64,000 nt of DNA from Erwinia sp. S63 (GCF_016625195.1 NZ_JACVUP010000009.1:124001-188000); one strand, 5' to 3'. Shown: positions 50,882-60,056, counted from the stretch's first letter. The notes: generated by a model not told the origin, from the letters alone. Program-made: numbers and translations.

Positions 50882-51760
50882 ATGGACAGAGTCACAGCCG
50901 CTTCAGTATTTAATCGCATTTGCGAATTAGGCAGCCTGAGCGCCGCAGCGCGGGCGCTGGATATCTCCCGGCCGATGGTCAGCCGTTATCTGGATGAAAT
51001 GGAGAAATGGGCAGGTGCACGTTTACTGCACCGTTCATCCCGTCGCCTGACCATCACCCCGGCCGGCGAAAAAGTGCTGGAGAAAACCCGTATGCTGGCT
51101 CGTCTGGCTGATGAGATCACCGGACAAGGCGAACCGGGAGAACCGCAGGGCACATTGCGCGTCGCCTGTGCGCACTCCACCGCGACCCATATTCTGGGGC
51201 CGATGATCCCGGCATTTCTGGCACGCTATCCATTGTTGCGAATTGAATTAGAAATCAACAATCAGCCGGTGAGCTTAGTGGGAGAGCGCATCGATGTAGC
51301 CGTCAGAATCACGGACAATCCGGAACCGGGCGCGATTGCCCGCCGTCTTGGCGAATGTGCTTCGGTGGTGTGTGCATCACCTGAATATTTGCGCAAGTAT
51401 GGCACTCCTGAAACGCCGCAAGATTTGAGCCAGCATAATTGCCTGCACTATAGCCGTTTTGCCGGGCAGAGTTGGCAGTTTAACGATGCCAATGGCGATG
51501 CCCTGAACACAGCCGTAAGCGGAAACTTTAGTGCCGGCATCTCATCGGTGTTATGCGATGCCGCCATCGCCGGATGTGGGCTGGCCATGGTGCCAGAAAT
51601 GGAGGCGCGAGGAGGGATAGCAAACGGTCAGTTGCGATGTGTACTGCCAGATTTTACGCCGAAAACCCTCGGCATTTATGGTTTGTATATGTCGCGCGAA
51701 CGCCAACCCGCTGCACTTAGGCTGTTTCTCGATGCGGTGCAGCAACAGCTGGCCTCATAA
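50882..51760 (+). CDS. LysR family transcriptional regulator
   Basis: 292 residues from the ATG at 50882 (MDRVTAASVFNRICELGSLS), preceded by GGAGAG; an in-frame ATG at 50846 is less well placed. HTH ARALDISRPMVSRYLDEMEK; effector domain from about residue 88. It is divergent from the MBL gene (120 bases) and upstream of the O-methyltransferase gene. It could act on either. Confidence 0.9.
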   Translation: MDRVTAASVFNRICELGSLSAAARALDISRPMVSRYLDEMEKWAGARLLHRSSRRLTITPAGEKVLEKTRMLARLADEITGQGEPGEPQGTLRVACAHSTATHILGPMIPAFLARYPLLRIELEINNQPVSLVGERIDVAVRITDNPEPGAIARRLGECASVVCASPEYLRKYGTPETPQDLSQHNCLHYSRFAGQSWQFNDANGDALNTAVSGNFSAGISSVLCDAAIAGCGLAMVPEMEARGGIANGQLRCVLPDFTPKTLGIYGLYMSRERQPAALRLFLDAVQQQLAS

Positions 51761-51828
51761 ATACATTACGCATAACGTCATACAGTTGTGCTAAGTCTTG
51801 AGAATCTGACACGCAAGGAGAACTCAAG

Positions 51829-52512
51829 ATGCGCATTCCCGATTACCCCTCGCAACATAATGAACAGTGGGCACAAGTCGATAATTACTTTGCAAACGCA
51901 TTGGCAGCCGAGGATGTGGCGCTGAAAGCTGCATTAGCGCATAACGCTGCTCAGGGCTTACCGGTGCACGATGTTTCGGCATTACAGGGTAAATGGCTGG
52001 CATTGATGGTGACGATAACAGGTGCAAAGCGCGTACTGGAAATTGGCACATTAGGTGGATACAGCACAATCTGGATGGCTCGGGCGCTGCCGGAAAACGG
52101 CCAAATTATCACGCTCGAATTCAATCCCCATCACGCTGAAGTGGCCCGTCACAACCTGGCGTTGGCACGTGTTCACGATCGTGCAGAAGTGATCGTTGGC
52201 GCTGCATTGGATAGCTTGCCGATGCTGACTGCGCCGTTTGACCTGGTCTTCATTGATGCCGATAAAGTCAATAATCCTCACTATCTTCACTGGGCATTGA
52301 AACTTGCTCGTGCTGGGACCGTGATCATTGCAGACAACGTGGTACGTGGAGGGGCGGTAGTCGCTGCTGATAGTGAGGATCCTAATGTCAGCGGCCTGCG
52401 TGAGTTCGTCGATATGATCAACCAGGATAATCGATTGGAAGCTACGGCACTGCAAACGGTTGGCGAAAAAGGCTGGGATGGGCTGATCATGGCGGTGGTG
52501 AAAAGCTTATAA
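51829..52512 (+). CDS. SAM-dependent O-methyltransferase (family 3, CCoAMT-like)
   Basis: 227 residues. SAM site VLEIGTLGGYSTIWMARALP, then the metal-type Asp in LVFIDADKVNNPHYLHWAL and ADNVVRGGAVVAADSEDPNV, as in cation-dependent catechol/caffeoyl-CoA O-methyltransferases. It is likely cytosolic and methylates a catechol-like hydroxyl. AAGGAG lies 8 bases before the ATG. The following hydrolase gene on the same strand is 65 bases away and may be cotranscribed. Confidence 0.9.
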   Translation: MRIPDYPSQHNEQWAQVDNYFANALAAEDVALKAALAHNAAQGLPVHDVSALQGKWLALMVTITGAKRVLEIGTLGGYSTIWMARALPENGQIITLEFNPHHAEVARHNLALARVHDRAEVIVGAALDSLPMLTAPFDLVFIDADKVNNPHYLHWALKLARAGTVIIADNVVRGGAVVAADSEDPNVSGLREFVDMINQDNRLEATALQTVGEKGWDGLIMAVVKSL

Positions 52513-52577
52513 GCGCTAAATTGGTGATAGTATCCCTCAGCAAATATCACTAATCGTTAATAAGGGAGTGTTAACTG

Positions 52578-53729
52578 ATGCGCCACTGGGCTACTTACTT
52601 TGTTCTCATCTTTGGTTTGATGGGAGGCAGTCACTTTGGCGTGGCAGCACAGACAGCCGGCGCTACGCAACTCGCGGGATTGATACGTGAGCCGCTCGCA
52701 TTAACCGTAACCTTGCCCAACGGGCAACGCGCAGTGCTGGATGCTTATGTCACACGACCAGACAAACCCGGTGTGTTTCCTGTTGCACTGATCACCCACG
52801 GCACCGATGGCAGCGAGCAAAGCGATCGCCAGCATCTCACGCCGAACCGTTTCTCAGCTGCCGCCATCACCTTTGCCCGGCACGGTTATGCCGCTGTGGT
52901 GGTGATGCGACAGGGTTATGGTCAATCCACCGGCCGCAACGATTATCAAGGGAACAGCTGTGCCCAACCGCAGCATGCACTGGCAGGCGAGATGGCACGA
53001 AACGATATCCTTGCTGCACTGACGGTGATACGGGTACAGCCATGGGCAGCAAAACATCAAGCGGTGCTTGTCGGTCAGTCTTCCGGTGGATTCAGCGTGC
53101 TCGCCGCCAGTGCCCTGAATCCACCGGGTGTACAGGCTATCATCAGCTTTTCAGGTGGACGCGGAGCCATGGGTGAGGGCCAGGTTTGTGATAAAACCTC
53201 ACTGCTGGCGACGCTGAAATCTTATGGTCAAACCGCACGAATCCCAACACTCTGGCTTTACACTGCCAATGATCAGTCGTTTTCACCCCAGCTTGGCGAG
53301 GAGATGTTCAAGGCTTACCATCACGCAGAGGCTAAGGGTAAGCTGATCACTCTGCCGGCTTACGGTAACGATGGGCATGATTTACTGATTTCAGCACCGG
53401 AAGGATTCTGGTGGCGCAGCGTCTCGTCGTTTCTTAGCCAGCAACATTTGCCGAGCCATGAAGTGGTGTACCTTACTGAAGTCGAGCTTGCTGCACCGGG
53501 AGGATTAACGTCATCAGGTCTACAGGCTTTCAAACACTACCTGTCAGATCGCGGCTATGAGAAAGCGTTCGCCACCAACAGCGAAGGTGTGTGGGGCAGC
53601 GCGCACTGGGCTCGCACCCAGCAGGATGCGAACCATGAAGCTCTGGCATATTGCGAGCAGTATCGTGAGAAGGGAGAGGCGGCGTGCACCATTTACGCCG
53701 CCGGAGACCACCTCTCAGCGGCGAAATGA
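52578..53729 (+). CDS. Secreted alpha/beta hydrolase (dienelactone hydrolase-like)
   Basis: 383 residues with a signal peptide cleaved after about residue 24 (GVAA). The hydrolase core has ALITHGTDGSEQSDRQHLTP, nucleophile Ser in LVGQSSGGFSVLAAS and the later acid/His in TANDQSFSPQLG and NDGHDLLI. The C-terminal 80 residues (FKHYLSDRGYEKAFATNSEG ... CTIYAAGD) form a separate small Cys-containing domain seen in other periplasmic hydrolases. The substrate is unknown; GGGAG precedes the ATG. Confidence 0.85.
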   Translation: MRHWATYFVLIFGLMGGSHFGVAAQTAGATQLAGLIREPLALTVTLPNGQRAVLDAYVTRPDKPGVFPVALITHGTDGSEQSDRQHLTPNRFSAAAITFARHGYAAVVVMRQGYGQSTGRNDYQGNSCAQPQHALAGEMARNDILAALTVIRVQPWAAKHQAVLVGQSSGGFSVLAASALNPPGVQAIISFSGGRGAMGEGQVCDKTSLLATLKSYGQTARIPTLWLYTANDQSFSPQLGEEMFKAYHHAEAKGKLITLPAYGNDGHDLLISAPEGFWWRSVSSFLSQQHLPSHEVVYLTEVELAAPGGLTSSGLQAFKHYLSDRGYEKAFATNSEGVWGSAHWARTQQDANHEALAYCEQYREKGEAACTIYAAGDHLSAAK

Positions 53730-53733
53730 CGCG

Positions 53734-54708
53734 CTAGGCGATGGGCGTGACTTGCATAAAATTCATGATCGCCACCAGTGTAACGATCGACAGCACCGTG
53801 GAGATGAGGATCGCGCCAGAAGTGATTTGCGCATCACGCCGATAATACTCAGCCAGCATAAAGGGCCCGGTGCCGGTGGGCAGTGCCGCCAGCAGAATCG
53901 CCATGTTAGTGAGATCCTGCGGCAGGTGAAACAGCCAGACGGCTAAAATCCAGGCCAGCAGCGGCTGCATCACCAGCTTGGCCACCACGACCAGGCCCAC
54001 CGTGGTGAAACTCATTTTCGCGGCAGTGGGCAATTCGCTGGCTTTGGCTTTTTGCCGACTGGCAAGAAACACCCCCAAACACACCAGCGCGCAAGGGCTG
54101 GCCGCACCGCCGAGCAGTTTCAGGAAGGTTTCAACGCTACCTGGCATGGTCAAACCGGCGCTGGAGCATGCTGCGCCTAGCAGCGGCGAAATAATCAGCG
54201 GGTTCTTTAAAATGGCGCGCAGTACTTTAATCGCCAGTCGATGAAATTCACGTTCACTCTGCAAACCAATTTCGATCATCGCGATGGCAATCGCGAACAG
54301 GATACACGCCACCACAATGGTCGCAGTAGTGGTGGGGATCAGGCTGCTTTTACCAAAAATCAGTAACAACAACGGGAAGCCCAGATAACCGGTGTTGGGA
54401 TAGGCGGCGGCAACGCCATCGACACTGGCATCGGCAGTGGATTTGCCTTTGAATTTTTGACAGGCAAAGACGATAACAAATGAGGCGGCGCAGGAGAGGG
54501 CAAACGCCCAGAAGAATCCCGGTTGATAAATGGTGTGCCACGGCGTGTGTGCCATGATGTCAAACAGCAGCGCAGGCAGCGCCAGCCAAACCACAAATTT
54601 ATTCAATTCCGTCGCCGAGGTCGGCCCCATCACGCCCAGCATGCGGCAAGCGTATCCCGCCACAATTAAGCCGAAAACCGGCAAAAGAATCAGAAACGTC
54701 GCTATCAT
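53734..54708 (-). CDS. AEC family transporter (auxin efflux carrier type)
   Basis: 324 residues with about ten helices in two inverted repeats. FGLIVAGYACRMLGVMGPTS and ELNKFVVWLALPALLFD are the family's opening; PTGTGPFMLAEYYRRDAQIT closes the second repeat. Bacterial AEC proteins move malonate, malate or other small carboxylates. The stop is 4 bases from the convergent hydrolase gene. It is divergent from a LysR gene at 54800, which probably regulates it. Confidence 0.9.
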   Translation of the reverse strand: MIATFLILLPVFGLIVAGYACRMLGVMGPTSATELNKFVVWLALPALLFDIMAHTPWHTIYQPGFFWAFALSCAASFVIVFACQKFKGKSTADASVDGVAAAYPNTGYLGFPLLLLIFGKSSLIPTTTATIVVACILFAIAIAMIEIGLQSEREFHRLAIKVLRAILKNPLIISPLLGAACSSAGLTMPGSVETFLKLLGGAASPCALVCLGVFLASRQKAKASELPTAAKMSFTTVGLVVVAKLVMQPLLAWILAVWLFHLPQDLTNMAILLAALPTGTGPFMLAEYYRRDAQITSGAILISTVLSIVTLVAIMNFMQVTPIA

Positions 54709-54799
54709 AGTGTCCTCCCAGTAAGCTGGAGGACTCTAGAGACTTTATTGATGCAGATCCAATAGCAAATTTGGCCGCGATTGATACGGAAAATGAATC

Positions 54800-55687
54800 A
54801 TGCTCGATGTTAAACCACTGCGTTATTTTATCGCTTTGGCAGAGGTTAAAAATTTCCACCGCGCCGCTGAGCGCCTGCATCTGTCACAGCCTTCCTTGAG
54901 TCGTCATATTGCGGCATTGGAAAAAGCGGTGGGAACACAGTTGGTGGAGCGCAATACGCGCCAGCTAATGCTGACGCCCGCCGGTGAGAGCTTTTACCAG
55001 GACGCGCACAAAATACTTGAATCGCTCCAGCAAGCCCAGCAGCTGGCGCGTGACACCGCCGCGGGCAAATCGGGTTCATTGCGCGTGGGCTTCACCATGT
55101 ATTCTGCACACAGCGTGATCCCGGAGTATGTGCGATTGATTCGCCATCACTTCCCCAATATTGCTCTGGAGTTGGAAGAGGCGGTCACCGAAGATTTGCC
55201 GGATAAAGTGCTGGCCGGTGAAGTCGATTTAGCGGTGCTGGTGGAGGGGAGTGCGCGCGTGGGCATGCAAACCTTAACCGTGTTAACCGAGCCTTTGTGT
55301 GTGGCCATGTCGCGCACGCATCCCAAAGCGAAAAGTCGTAAATTGCAGATCGAAGATCTGCGCGACGATCCCTTTGTGATGACCTCCGCCAGCGCCGGGA
55401 GCCGGTTAACCGCGGTGATCATGGATTACTGTCGTGCGCATGGGTTTGAACCGATGGTCAGCCTGCAGGTTCGTCTGCAACACACCATGCTTAGCCTGGT
55501 CAATGACGCCAGCTATGTGGCATTGGTGCCTTCGTCTGTTCAACAACTCAAAATGGATGGCATTGTCTTCAAACCGCTGGCGGATGCGCCACAGGTCAAT
55601 CTCGCCGTTGCCTGGAGCAGCGATAACCGCAATCCCTGCCTCAACAGTTTTATAAAGCTGCTGATTCAACGCCACGCAGCAGTGTGA
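54800..55687 (+). CDS. LysR family transcriptional regulator
   Basis: 295 residues. HTH MLDVKPLRYFIALAEVKNFH ... LSQPSLSRHIAALEKAVG; effector domain from about residue 90 (KSGSLRVGFTMYSAHSVIPE), CatR/BenM-like. It faces the AEC transporter across 91 bases and most likely senses the transported acid or a product of it. Confidence 0.93.
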   Translation: MLDVKPLRYFIALAEVKNFHRAAERLHLSQPSLSRHIAALEKAVGTQLVERNTRQLMLTPAGESFYQDAHKILESLQQAQQLARDTAAGKSGSLRVGFTMYSAHSVIPEYVRLIRHHFPNIALELEEAVTEDLPDKVLAGEVDLAVLVEGSARVGMQTLTVLTEPLCVAMSRTHPKAKSRKLQIEDLRDDPFVMTSASAGSRLTAVIMDYCRAHGFEPMVSLQVRLQHTMLSLVNDASYVALVPSSVQQLKMDGIVFKPLADAPQVNLAVAWSSDNRNPCLNSFIKLLIQRHAAV

Positions 55688-56003
55688 AACCTGCGCCAGC
55701 CGCATAATCATCTGCGGCGCGATAACTACATAGAATTAAATCAAACAGTTAAGATGGATAAACTCCGCGAGTCAGTGGCGGTTTCAGCCTGAAATCGCCA
55801 CAAATACGGCATCATGCTGTTCAAAAAATGAGCCAATATTTACTTTATCATTAAGCTAATTTTAATCTTCGCCACGTAGAGTGCTCTCACAGTCACAACC
55901 ATCAGTAAACGAAGTCAGAATTGCCGAGACGTAACAGAACTCCTGTTATTTGCCCGCGTCTATAGACCGTGCTGAGCTGTGTGTTATCCGCTGGAGAGTA
56001 CCT
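55688..56003. other. Gap before the HdeD-papain fusion gene
   Basis: About 315 bases without a gene. A hairpin GTGGCG..TTTCA/TGAAA..CGCCAC stands at about 55775-55803 and may end the lysR transcript. Further on ATTAAG-CTAAT-TTTAAT (55850-55866) has the 6-5-6 direct-repeat form of PmrA/BasR boxes. Both are noted with low confidence. Confidence 0.35.
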
Positions 56004-57341
56004 TTGCTGCGACTATTATTTCTGTTGATGGGTGGACCGGCGCTAAGAGCGGGTTGGCCTTATCTGACCGGGCTGGGCCTGCTGTGTGCTGGCGCGAGTG
56101 CCGGGATCCTGATGGATCTGTTGCAACATGGAAGTTTATCGTTCCCCTTGCATGTGTTAGGGGTATTCCTTGCGGTAGAAGGGCTGGCGGAAGCGATGAG
56201 TGCAATCTATTCGCCTGCCGGCATTGCCTGGCCACCTTTGATGAAATCTGCAGGGCTGATGCTGTTCGGCCTGTTGGTGTTCATTGCACCGCATGACAGC
56301 AGCCTCTGCTTCTCGCTGGGTTTTGCCTTTATTTTTCTGCTGGATGGCGGGTTCCGTGTCATTTCATGCAGTCTGATGCGCTGTCGGCGATGGACGCGAA
56401 AATTTAGCCTCGGATGCGCGGAGATCCTGTTCAGCGTTCTGATTGCCACCCATTGGCCGCTGGCTCCGCATGTGATCGTGCCGCTGTGTTTTGCACTTTT
56501 GCTGGCGGGATGGGGCATCAATCTCTTGTTCATGGGAGCGCAAATTCATGCGTTGCCAGAGAACACCAGTGTGGCCGCACTTCCTCTCTTCACCCGTAAA
56601 GGTTTACGTGCGCCGCATGGGCTGAATTATGAACATCCGCCGCTGCAGGCCGGGCATGCCAGCGTGCCGCTAAATATCTACATCTGGACCCCACTAGGAT
56701 CCGGTGATGTTGCGGGACGACGTCCATGGTTTGACCGTTGGGTGGCAGCGATTGACCATCGCGGTGAAGTATCAACCGGCCATACATCGTTAGAGATGGG
56801 TGATGAACTCTATATCAGCCTTTACCCGGTTGATGACGTTTCACGCAGCTTGCGCGGTTTCCTGCAAACGCTGTGCGCAAAAGAGGAGTTCGACGTTGAG
56901 GGTTGTTTACTGCCATCGCTGGAAAGTGAAATCAAAAGATGGTGCCGCCCTGATAAACGTTTGGTTCTCACGCACTACAATCAGGCAGCCCTGCGCAATT
57001 ACTGGTACGCGAATGCAACCGATACCCGCTATAACCTCACGTCCCGCAACTGCTCGACCAGCGTGATGCAGGCGCTGGACGTTGCGACTGAAGGCTTGTT
57101 GGGTGAACACGGTTTGAAAGGGCTTTGGGTCATCCTCAACCCCGACTTTTGGTTGTTGAGTCTGGTACGCAGCCGCGCAGAAGGCATGACATGGACGCCA
57201 GGACTGGTGATGGATTACTGCATTTTGCTGCGCCGGGTGCTGGAATCTCAGCAGCGAACCAGCCGCTATCGCAAAATCATTCATCGTCTAAGAGTCGAAC
57301 TGCTCGGCGCACGGATGGTCGTGCGCAGTTTGTTACGTTGA
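56004..57341 (+). CDS. Fusion of HdeD-like (DUF308) membrane domain with a permuted papain-like domain
   Basis: 445 residues from a TTG at 56004, chosen because GGAGAG (55993-55998) lies 5 bases upstream; an in-frame TTG at 55950 would give 463. Residues about 5-190 hold six membrane helices (PYLTGLGLLCAGASAGILMD, FPLHVLGVFLAVEGLAEAMS) as in HdeD. The C-terminal half has GHTSLEMGDELYISLYP and YNLTSRNCSTSVMQALD, giving a His ... Cys order as in permuted NlpC/P60 (YaeF/YiiX-type) hydrolases. It may cleave an amide or thioester at the membrane. Function is inferred; I know no characterised example. Confidence 0.75.
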   Translation: MLRLLFLLMGGPALRAGWPYLTGLGLLCAGASAGILMDLLQHGSLSFPLHVLGVFLAVEGLAEAMSAIYSPAGIAWPPLMKSAGLMLFGLLVFIAPHDSSLCFSLGFAFIFLLDGGFRVISCSLMRCRRWTRKFSLGCAEILFSVLIATHWPLAPHVIVPLCFALLLAGWGINLLFMGAQIHALPENTSVAALPLFTRKGLRAPHGLNYEHPPLQAGHASVPLNIYIWTPLGSGDVAGRRPWFDRWVAAIDHRGEVSTGHTSLEMGDELYISLYPVDDVSRSLRGFLQTLCAKEEFDVEGCLLPSLESEIKRWCRPDKRLVLTHYNQAALRNYWYANATDTRYNLTSRNCSTSVMQALDVATEGLLGEHGLKGLWVILNPDFWLLSLVRSRAEGMTWTPGLVMDYCILLRRVLESQQRTSRYRKIIHRLRVELLGARMVVRSLLR

Positions 57342-57358
57342 CCGTTTTTGAACAGCGT

Positions 57359-58072
57359 TCAGGAAAAACCATGCTGTTGCAGAATGGCTCTGGCCGCTGT
57401 TGTACTGAGAAAGGCCGCAAGGGGATTAGCAGAGTGGGTGAAAGTTGCCCATCCATATTCCGCCTGAATGTTGAACGGTTCCGGGATGCTCAATACCTGC
57501 AAATGCGGATGATTGATTAGACGTGGAGCATAGCTGGCGTAGCCAATGAAGAGATCTGCATGCTGGTGGTCGATTAACCATTGTGCTGCCAGTTCGCCAG
57601 TGGGAACCGCCAGGCTATCAACACCGCCAACCAACTGACGCGCATGCTGCTTCAACCTTTCACCGCAGCCTGGATAAACCTGTTCAATATTGTCAAACAG
57701 CTGCCAGGTGTAATCGCCGGAAGGGTCGCTTAACGGCGTCGATGTTGCCAGCCGCAGGTCGTCACGTTGTAAAAGTGAAAGCCAGGTATCGTTCTCAGTG
57801 ACAACGTCACGCCTGGCGGTCAAACATAGACTGTTAGCGGCAAATTTGCCGGTGTGCATTGCCAGACCGCGCTGTAACAGCGTGGCCGGGTGCTGAAGAT
57901 TGGCGGATGCAAACAGATCGCAATGTTCACCTTGTTCAATCCTCTGCCGCAGTAAGCCAGCAGGGCCAAAGTGGGTGTCGGTCGTCAGGCCAGACAGATG
58001 ATGAAAGGCTGTCATCAGATCCGGCCAGACACCGCGCAGACTACCGGCTGCCAGAATGTGTAGCGTTGTCAT
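57359..58072 (-). CDS. ModA-like substrate-binding protein without signal peptide
   Basis: 237 residues from the ATG at 58072 (MTTLHILAAGSLRGVWPDLM). The phrases ILAAGSLRGVWPDLM, GPAGLLRQRIEQGEHCDLFA and DPSGDYTWQLFD follow the ModA/WtpA class of oxyanion-binding proteins, but no export signal precedes them. It may therefore act in the cytosol or be exported in another way. It overlaps the upstream binding-protein gene by 32 bases, so the two are translated together. No ABC permease or ATPase lies nearby. Confidence 0.82.
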   Translation of the reverse strand: MTTLHILAAGSLRGVWPDLMTAFHHLSGLTTDTHFGPAGLLRQRIEQGEHCDLFASANLQHPATLLQRGLAMHTGKFAANSLCLTARRDVVTENDTWLSLLQRDDLRLATSTPLSDPSGDYTWQLFDNIEQVYPGCGERLKQHARQLVGGVDSLAVPTGELAAQWLIDHQHADLFIGYASYAPRLINHPHLQVLSIPEPFNIQAEYGWATFTHSANPLAAFLSTTAARAILQQHGFS

Positions 58073-59111
58073 GATAGGCGGTCCGATAAAAATGCTGATA
58101 CCAGCGACCAGCCTGCTGTTGCATATCAATATCGCGGAATTTTTCCGGATAGAGTTTCTTCGCCATCCAGAGCTCGCCTAAGCCGATAGCTTCTGGCATC
58201 GGATAGCCCCAGGCTTTGGCATATTCCGGCATCAGCCAGACCCGATGATTCTTCACCGCGTCAATTGTACGCCAGCGTGGATCTTGTTGGATCTCATCCA
58301 CCACTTGAGGATAGCGATCCTGGACAAAAATCACCTGAGGGTTCCATGCCACAACTTGCTCCATGCTGACTTGCTTGAAACCCTGAACGGTGGATGCTGC
58401 AACGTTGTAGGCGCCCGCGTGCGACATCATCAAACCGGTGTATTTGCCAGAACCATAAGTGGTGAGATCCGGATTGGCCATGTAAGCACGGACACGCTGT
58501 TGCTCAGTTAAACCTTGCAGACGATCGCTCACCAGTTTACGTCCGGCAAACGCCGCGGCAATTAGCTCTTTGGCCTGTTGCTGCTTATTCACCACCTCAC
58601 CAATCAAGGTAATCCCTTCTTTAATTCCGAGATCGTAAGCTTGATTCTCATTCTGCATGCTGGGGTTAATCTTGCCTTGTTCCCCTGCATCGTCATGGCG
58701 TAAGGAAATAGCCAATACCGGAATGCCCAGCGCCGAAATCTGGTCAATCATCTCTTTTGGCGCGTAGTTGGTGACAAAAACTACCTGCGGATGCAGCGCC
58801 ACCAATTTTTCTAAATCCACATGGGTAAGATCGCCCAGCATGGCTTTCTGTGTCAGTTCAGGCACCAGCTGCGCGTAGCCATCACCTAACTGCTGCTTCC
58901 AGTTCGCAAGGATTCCGACGACCTTATCGGTCGCATTGAGTTGCACCAGCAGGTCCTGCGTTTGATGCTGTAGTACCACCACGCGATCAACCTGATCGGG
59001 GATCGTAACCTGGCGGCCTATCTGATCGGTCACCACACGGCTGGCGAAGGTGTTCAAAGAGGTAAAGGTGAGTAAGCCCGCCAGAATCAGGCGGTTAAGC
59101 GTTTTGTTCAT
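58041..59111 (-). CDS. Periplasmic binding protein of the FepB/BtuF/MolA fold
   Basis: 356 residues with a signal peptide (MNKTLNRLILAGLLTFTSLN, cleaved near residue 23). The body (VVTDQIGRQVTIPDQVDRVV, DLEKLVALHPQVVFVTNYAP, VVAWNPQVIFVQDRYPQVVD) is the cluster A-III fold that binds siderophores, cobalamin, heme or, in MolA, molybdate/tungstate. The overlap with a ModA-like gene and the ModE-like operator upstream favour molybdate or tungstate. That is inference. The permease and ATPase must be encoded elsewhere. Confidence 0.85.
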   Translation of the reverse strand: MNKTLNRLILAGLLTFTSLNTFASRVVTDQIGRQVTIPDQVDRVVVLQHQTQDLLVQLNATDKVVGILANWKQQLGDGYAQLVPELTQKAMLGDLTHVDLEKLVALHPQVVFVTNYAPKEMIDQISALGIPVLAISLRHDDAGEQGKINPSMQNENQAYDLGIKEGITLIGEVVNKQQQAKELIAAAFAGRKLVSDRLQGLTEQQRVRAYMANPDLTTYGSGKYTGLMMSHAGAYNVAASTVQGFKQVSMEQVVAWNPQVIFVQDRYPQVVDEIQQDPRWRTIDAVKNHRVWLMPEYAKAWGYPMPEAIGLGELWMAKKLYPEKFRDIDMQQQAGRWYQHFYRTAYHDNATHSGSR

Positions 59112-59126
59112 GAGTTATCCCTGCAG

Positions 59127-59150
59127 CGTAATGAAACGGATTATATAGCG
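59127..59150 (-). promoter_or_regulatory. ModE-like operator over the promoter of the binding-protein pair
   Basis: On the minus strand the 24 bases begin CGCTATAT and end TTACG. They match about 16 of 24 positions of the E. coli modA operator as I recall it (CG-TATAT at one end and CAT-ACG at the other), at the same overall length. The block contains TATAAT, a perfect -10 box, and lies 16 bases before the ATG at 59111. Binding of ModE-molybdate here would shut off the unit. Confidence 0.5.
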
Positions 59151-59332
59151 CTAATTGGCAGGCGCCTATGACTCTTTCAGTGAAGCGCAGTCGTCGGACG
59201 ACATGGCACAGCGTCATCTGCTACTATATCGGCCCAATTGCAGCGCGATCCGCTGCACATATTCACCTGTCAATTTTAAAAACAAACGTCATCGGGCGAA
59301 TCAACCTGCATGGCGCTGGAGTAATGGTTGTT

Positions 59333-59971
59333 ATGTTGCACGATGTAGGAATTATTAATGTCTGGACGTTTCTGGCGGGTGCGCTGGTAATTATTCTGCT
59401 GCCCGGTCCCAACAGTTTGTACGTGCTGCGTACCGGCATGAGCCGTGGTGCGAAGGCAGCTTCTAAGGCGATAGCAGGGGTGATGATGGGTGATCTGATT
59501 CTCATCTTCCTTGCCTGGGCCGGCGTTGCAACGCTGATTCGCACCAGTCCGCACATTTTTATGGTGGTGAAGTATCTCGGCGCGATGTTCCTGCTCTACT
59601 TAGGCGTAAAAATCATTCTAGGTGCATTGCGCAAGCGCGAAGGTAACCAGCCCGCTGAAGCCGTTAAAATAGAAAATTATTTCCTGCGCGCACTGCTCTT
59701 GGGCGTGACCAACCCGAAAGCCATTCTGTTCTATGTCTCCTTTTTCATTCAGTTTATTGATCCCGCGGTCACCCATACTGCGCCTGCCTTTGCGGTGCTG
59801 GGCTCGATGATTCAACTGATCAGTTTGAGCTATTATTTGATTTTGCTAATGGCTGGTAACGTGATGGTTCGCTTCCTGAAAAATCGCACTCGATTGGTAA
59901 AAATCGGGAATATGCTCACGGGCATGTTGTTCTTTGGTTTTGCTGTGCGCTTAATGAGTGCACAAAGTTAA
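59333..59971 (+). CDS. leuE: Leucine exporter LeuE (LysE/RhtB family)
   Basis: 212 residues, the same length as E. coli LeuE. Start MLHDVGIINVWTFLAGALVI aligns with the E. coli N terminus, so the ATG at 59333 is preferred over ATG 59324 and far-upstream starts. Marks: LLPGPNSLYVLRTGMSRGAK, MGDLILIFLAWAGVATLI, GVTNPKAILFYVSFFIQFID. It exports leucine and related amino acids; the E. coli gene is under Lrp, not tested here. It is divergent from the binding-protein pair. Confidence 0.88.
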   Translation: MLHDVGIINVWTFLAGALVIILLPGPNSLYVLRTGMSRGAKAASKAIAGVMMGDLILIFLAWAGVATLIRTSPHIFMVVKYLGAMFLLYLGVKIILGALRKREGNQPAEAVKIENYFLRALLLGVTNPKAILFYVSFFIQFIDPAVTHTAPAFAVLGSMIQLISLSYYLILLMAGNVMVRFLKNRTRLVKIGNMLTGMLFFGFAVRLMSAQS

Positions 59972-59995
59972 TTTTACTCCCAGCGCTAATATCCA

Positions 59996-60028
59996 GGAAA
60001 CAGCAGGAAAACCTGCTGTTTCCGTTTT
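59996..60028 (+). terminator. Strong intrinsic terminator after leuE
   Basis: GGAAACAGCAGG (59996-60007) pairs perfectly with CCTGCTGTTTCC (60012-60023) around AAAA and is followed by GTTTTCG. Confidence 0.88.
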
Positions 60029-60056
60029 CGGTTAGCATTTAGACAGCCATGATGTC

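Noticed and set aside
59168..59332. 55-codon N-terminal extension of LeuE
   Set aside because: The E. coli protein aligns from the ATG at 59333; the extension is basic, non-conserved in style and overlaps the divergent promoter region.
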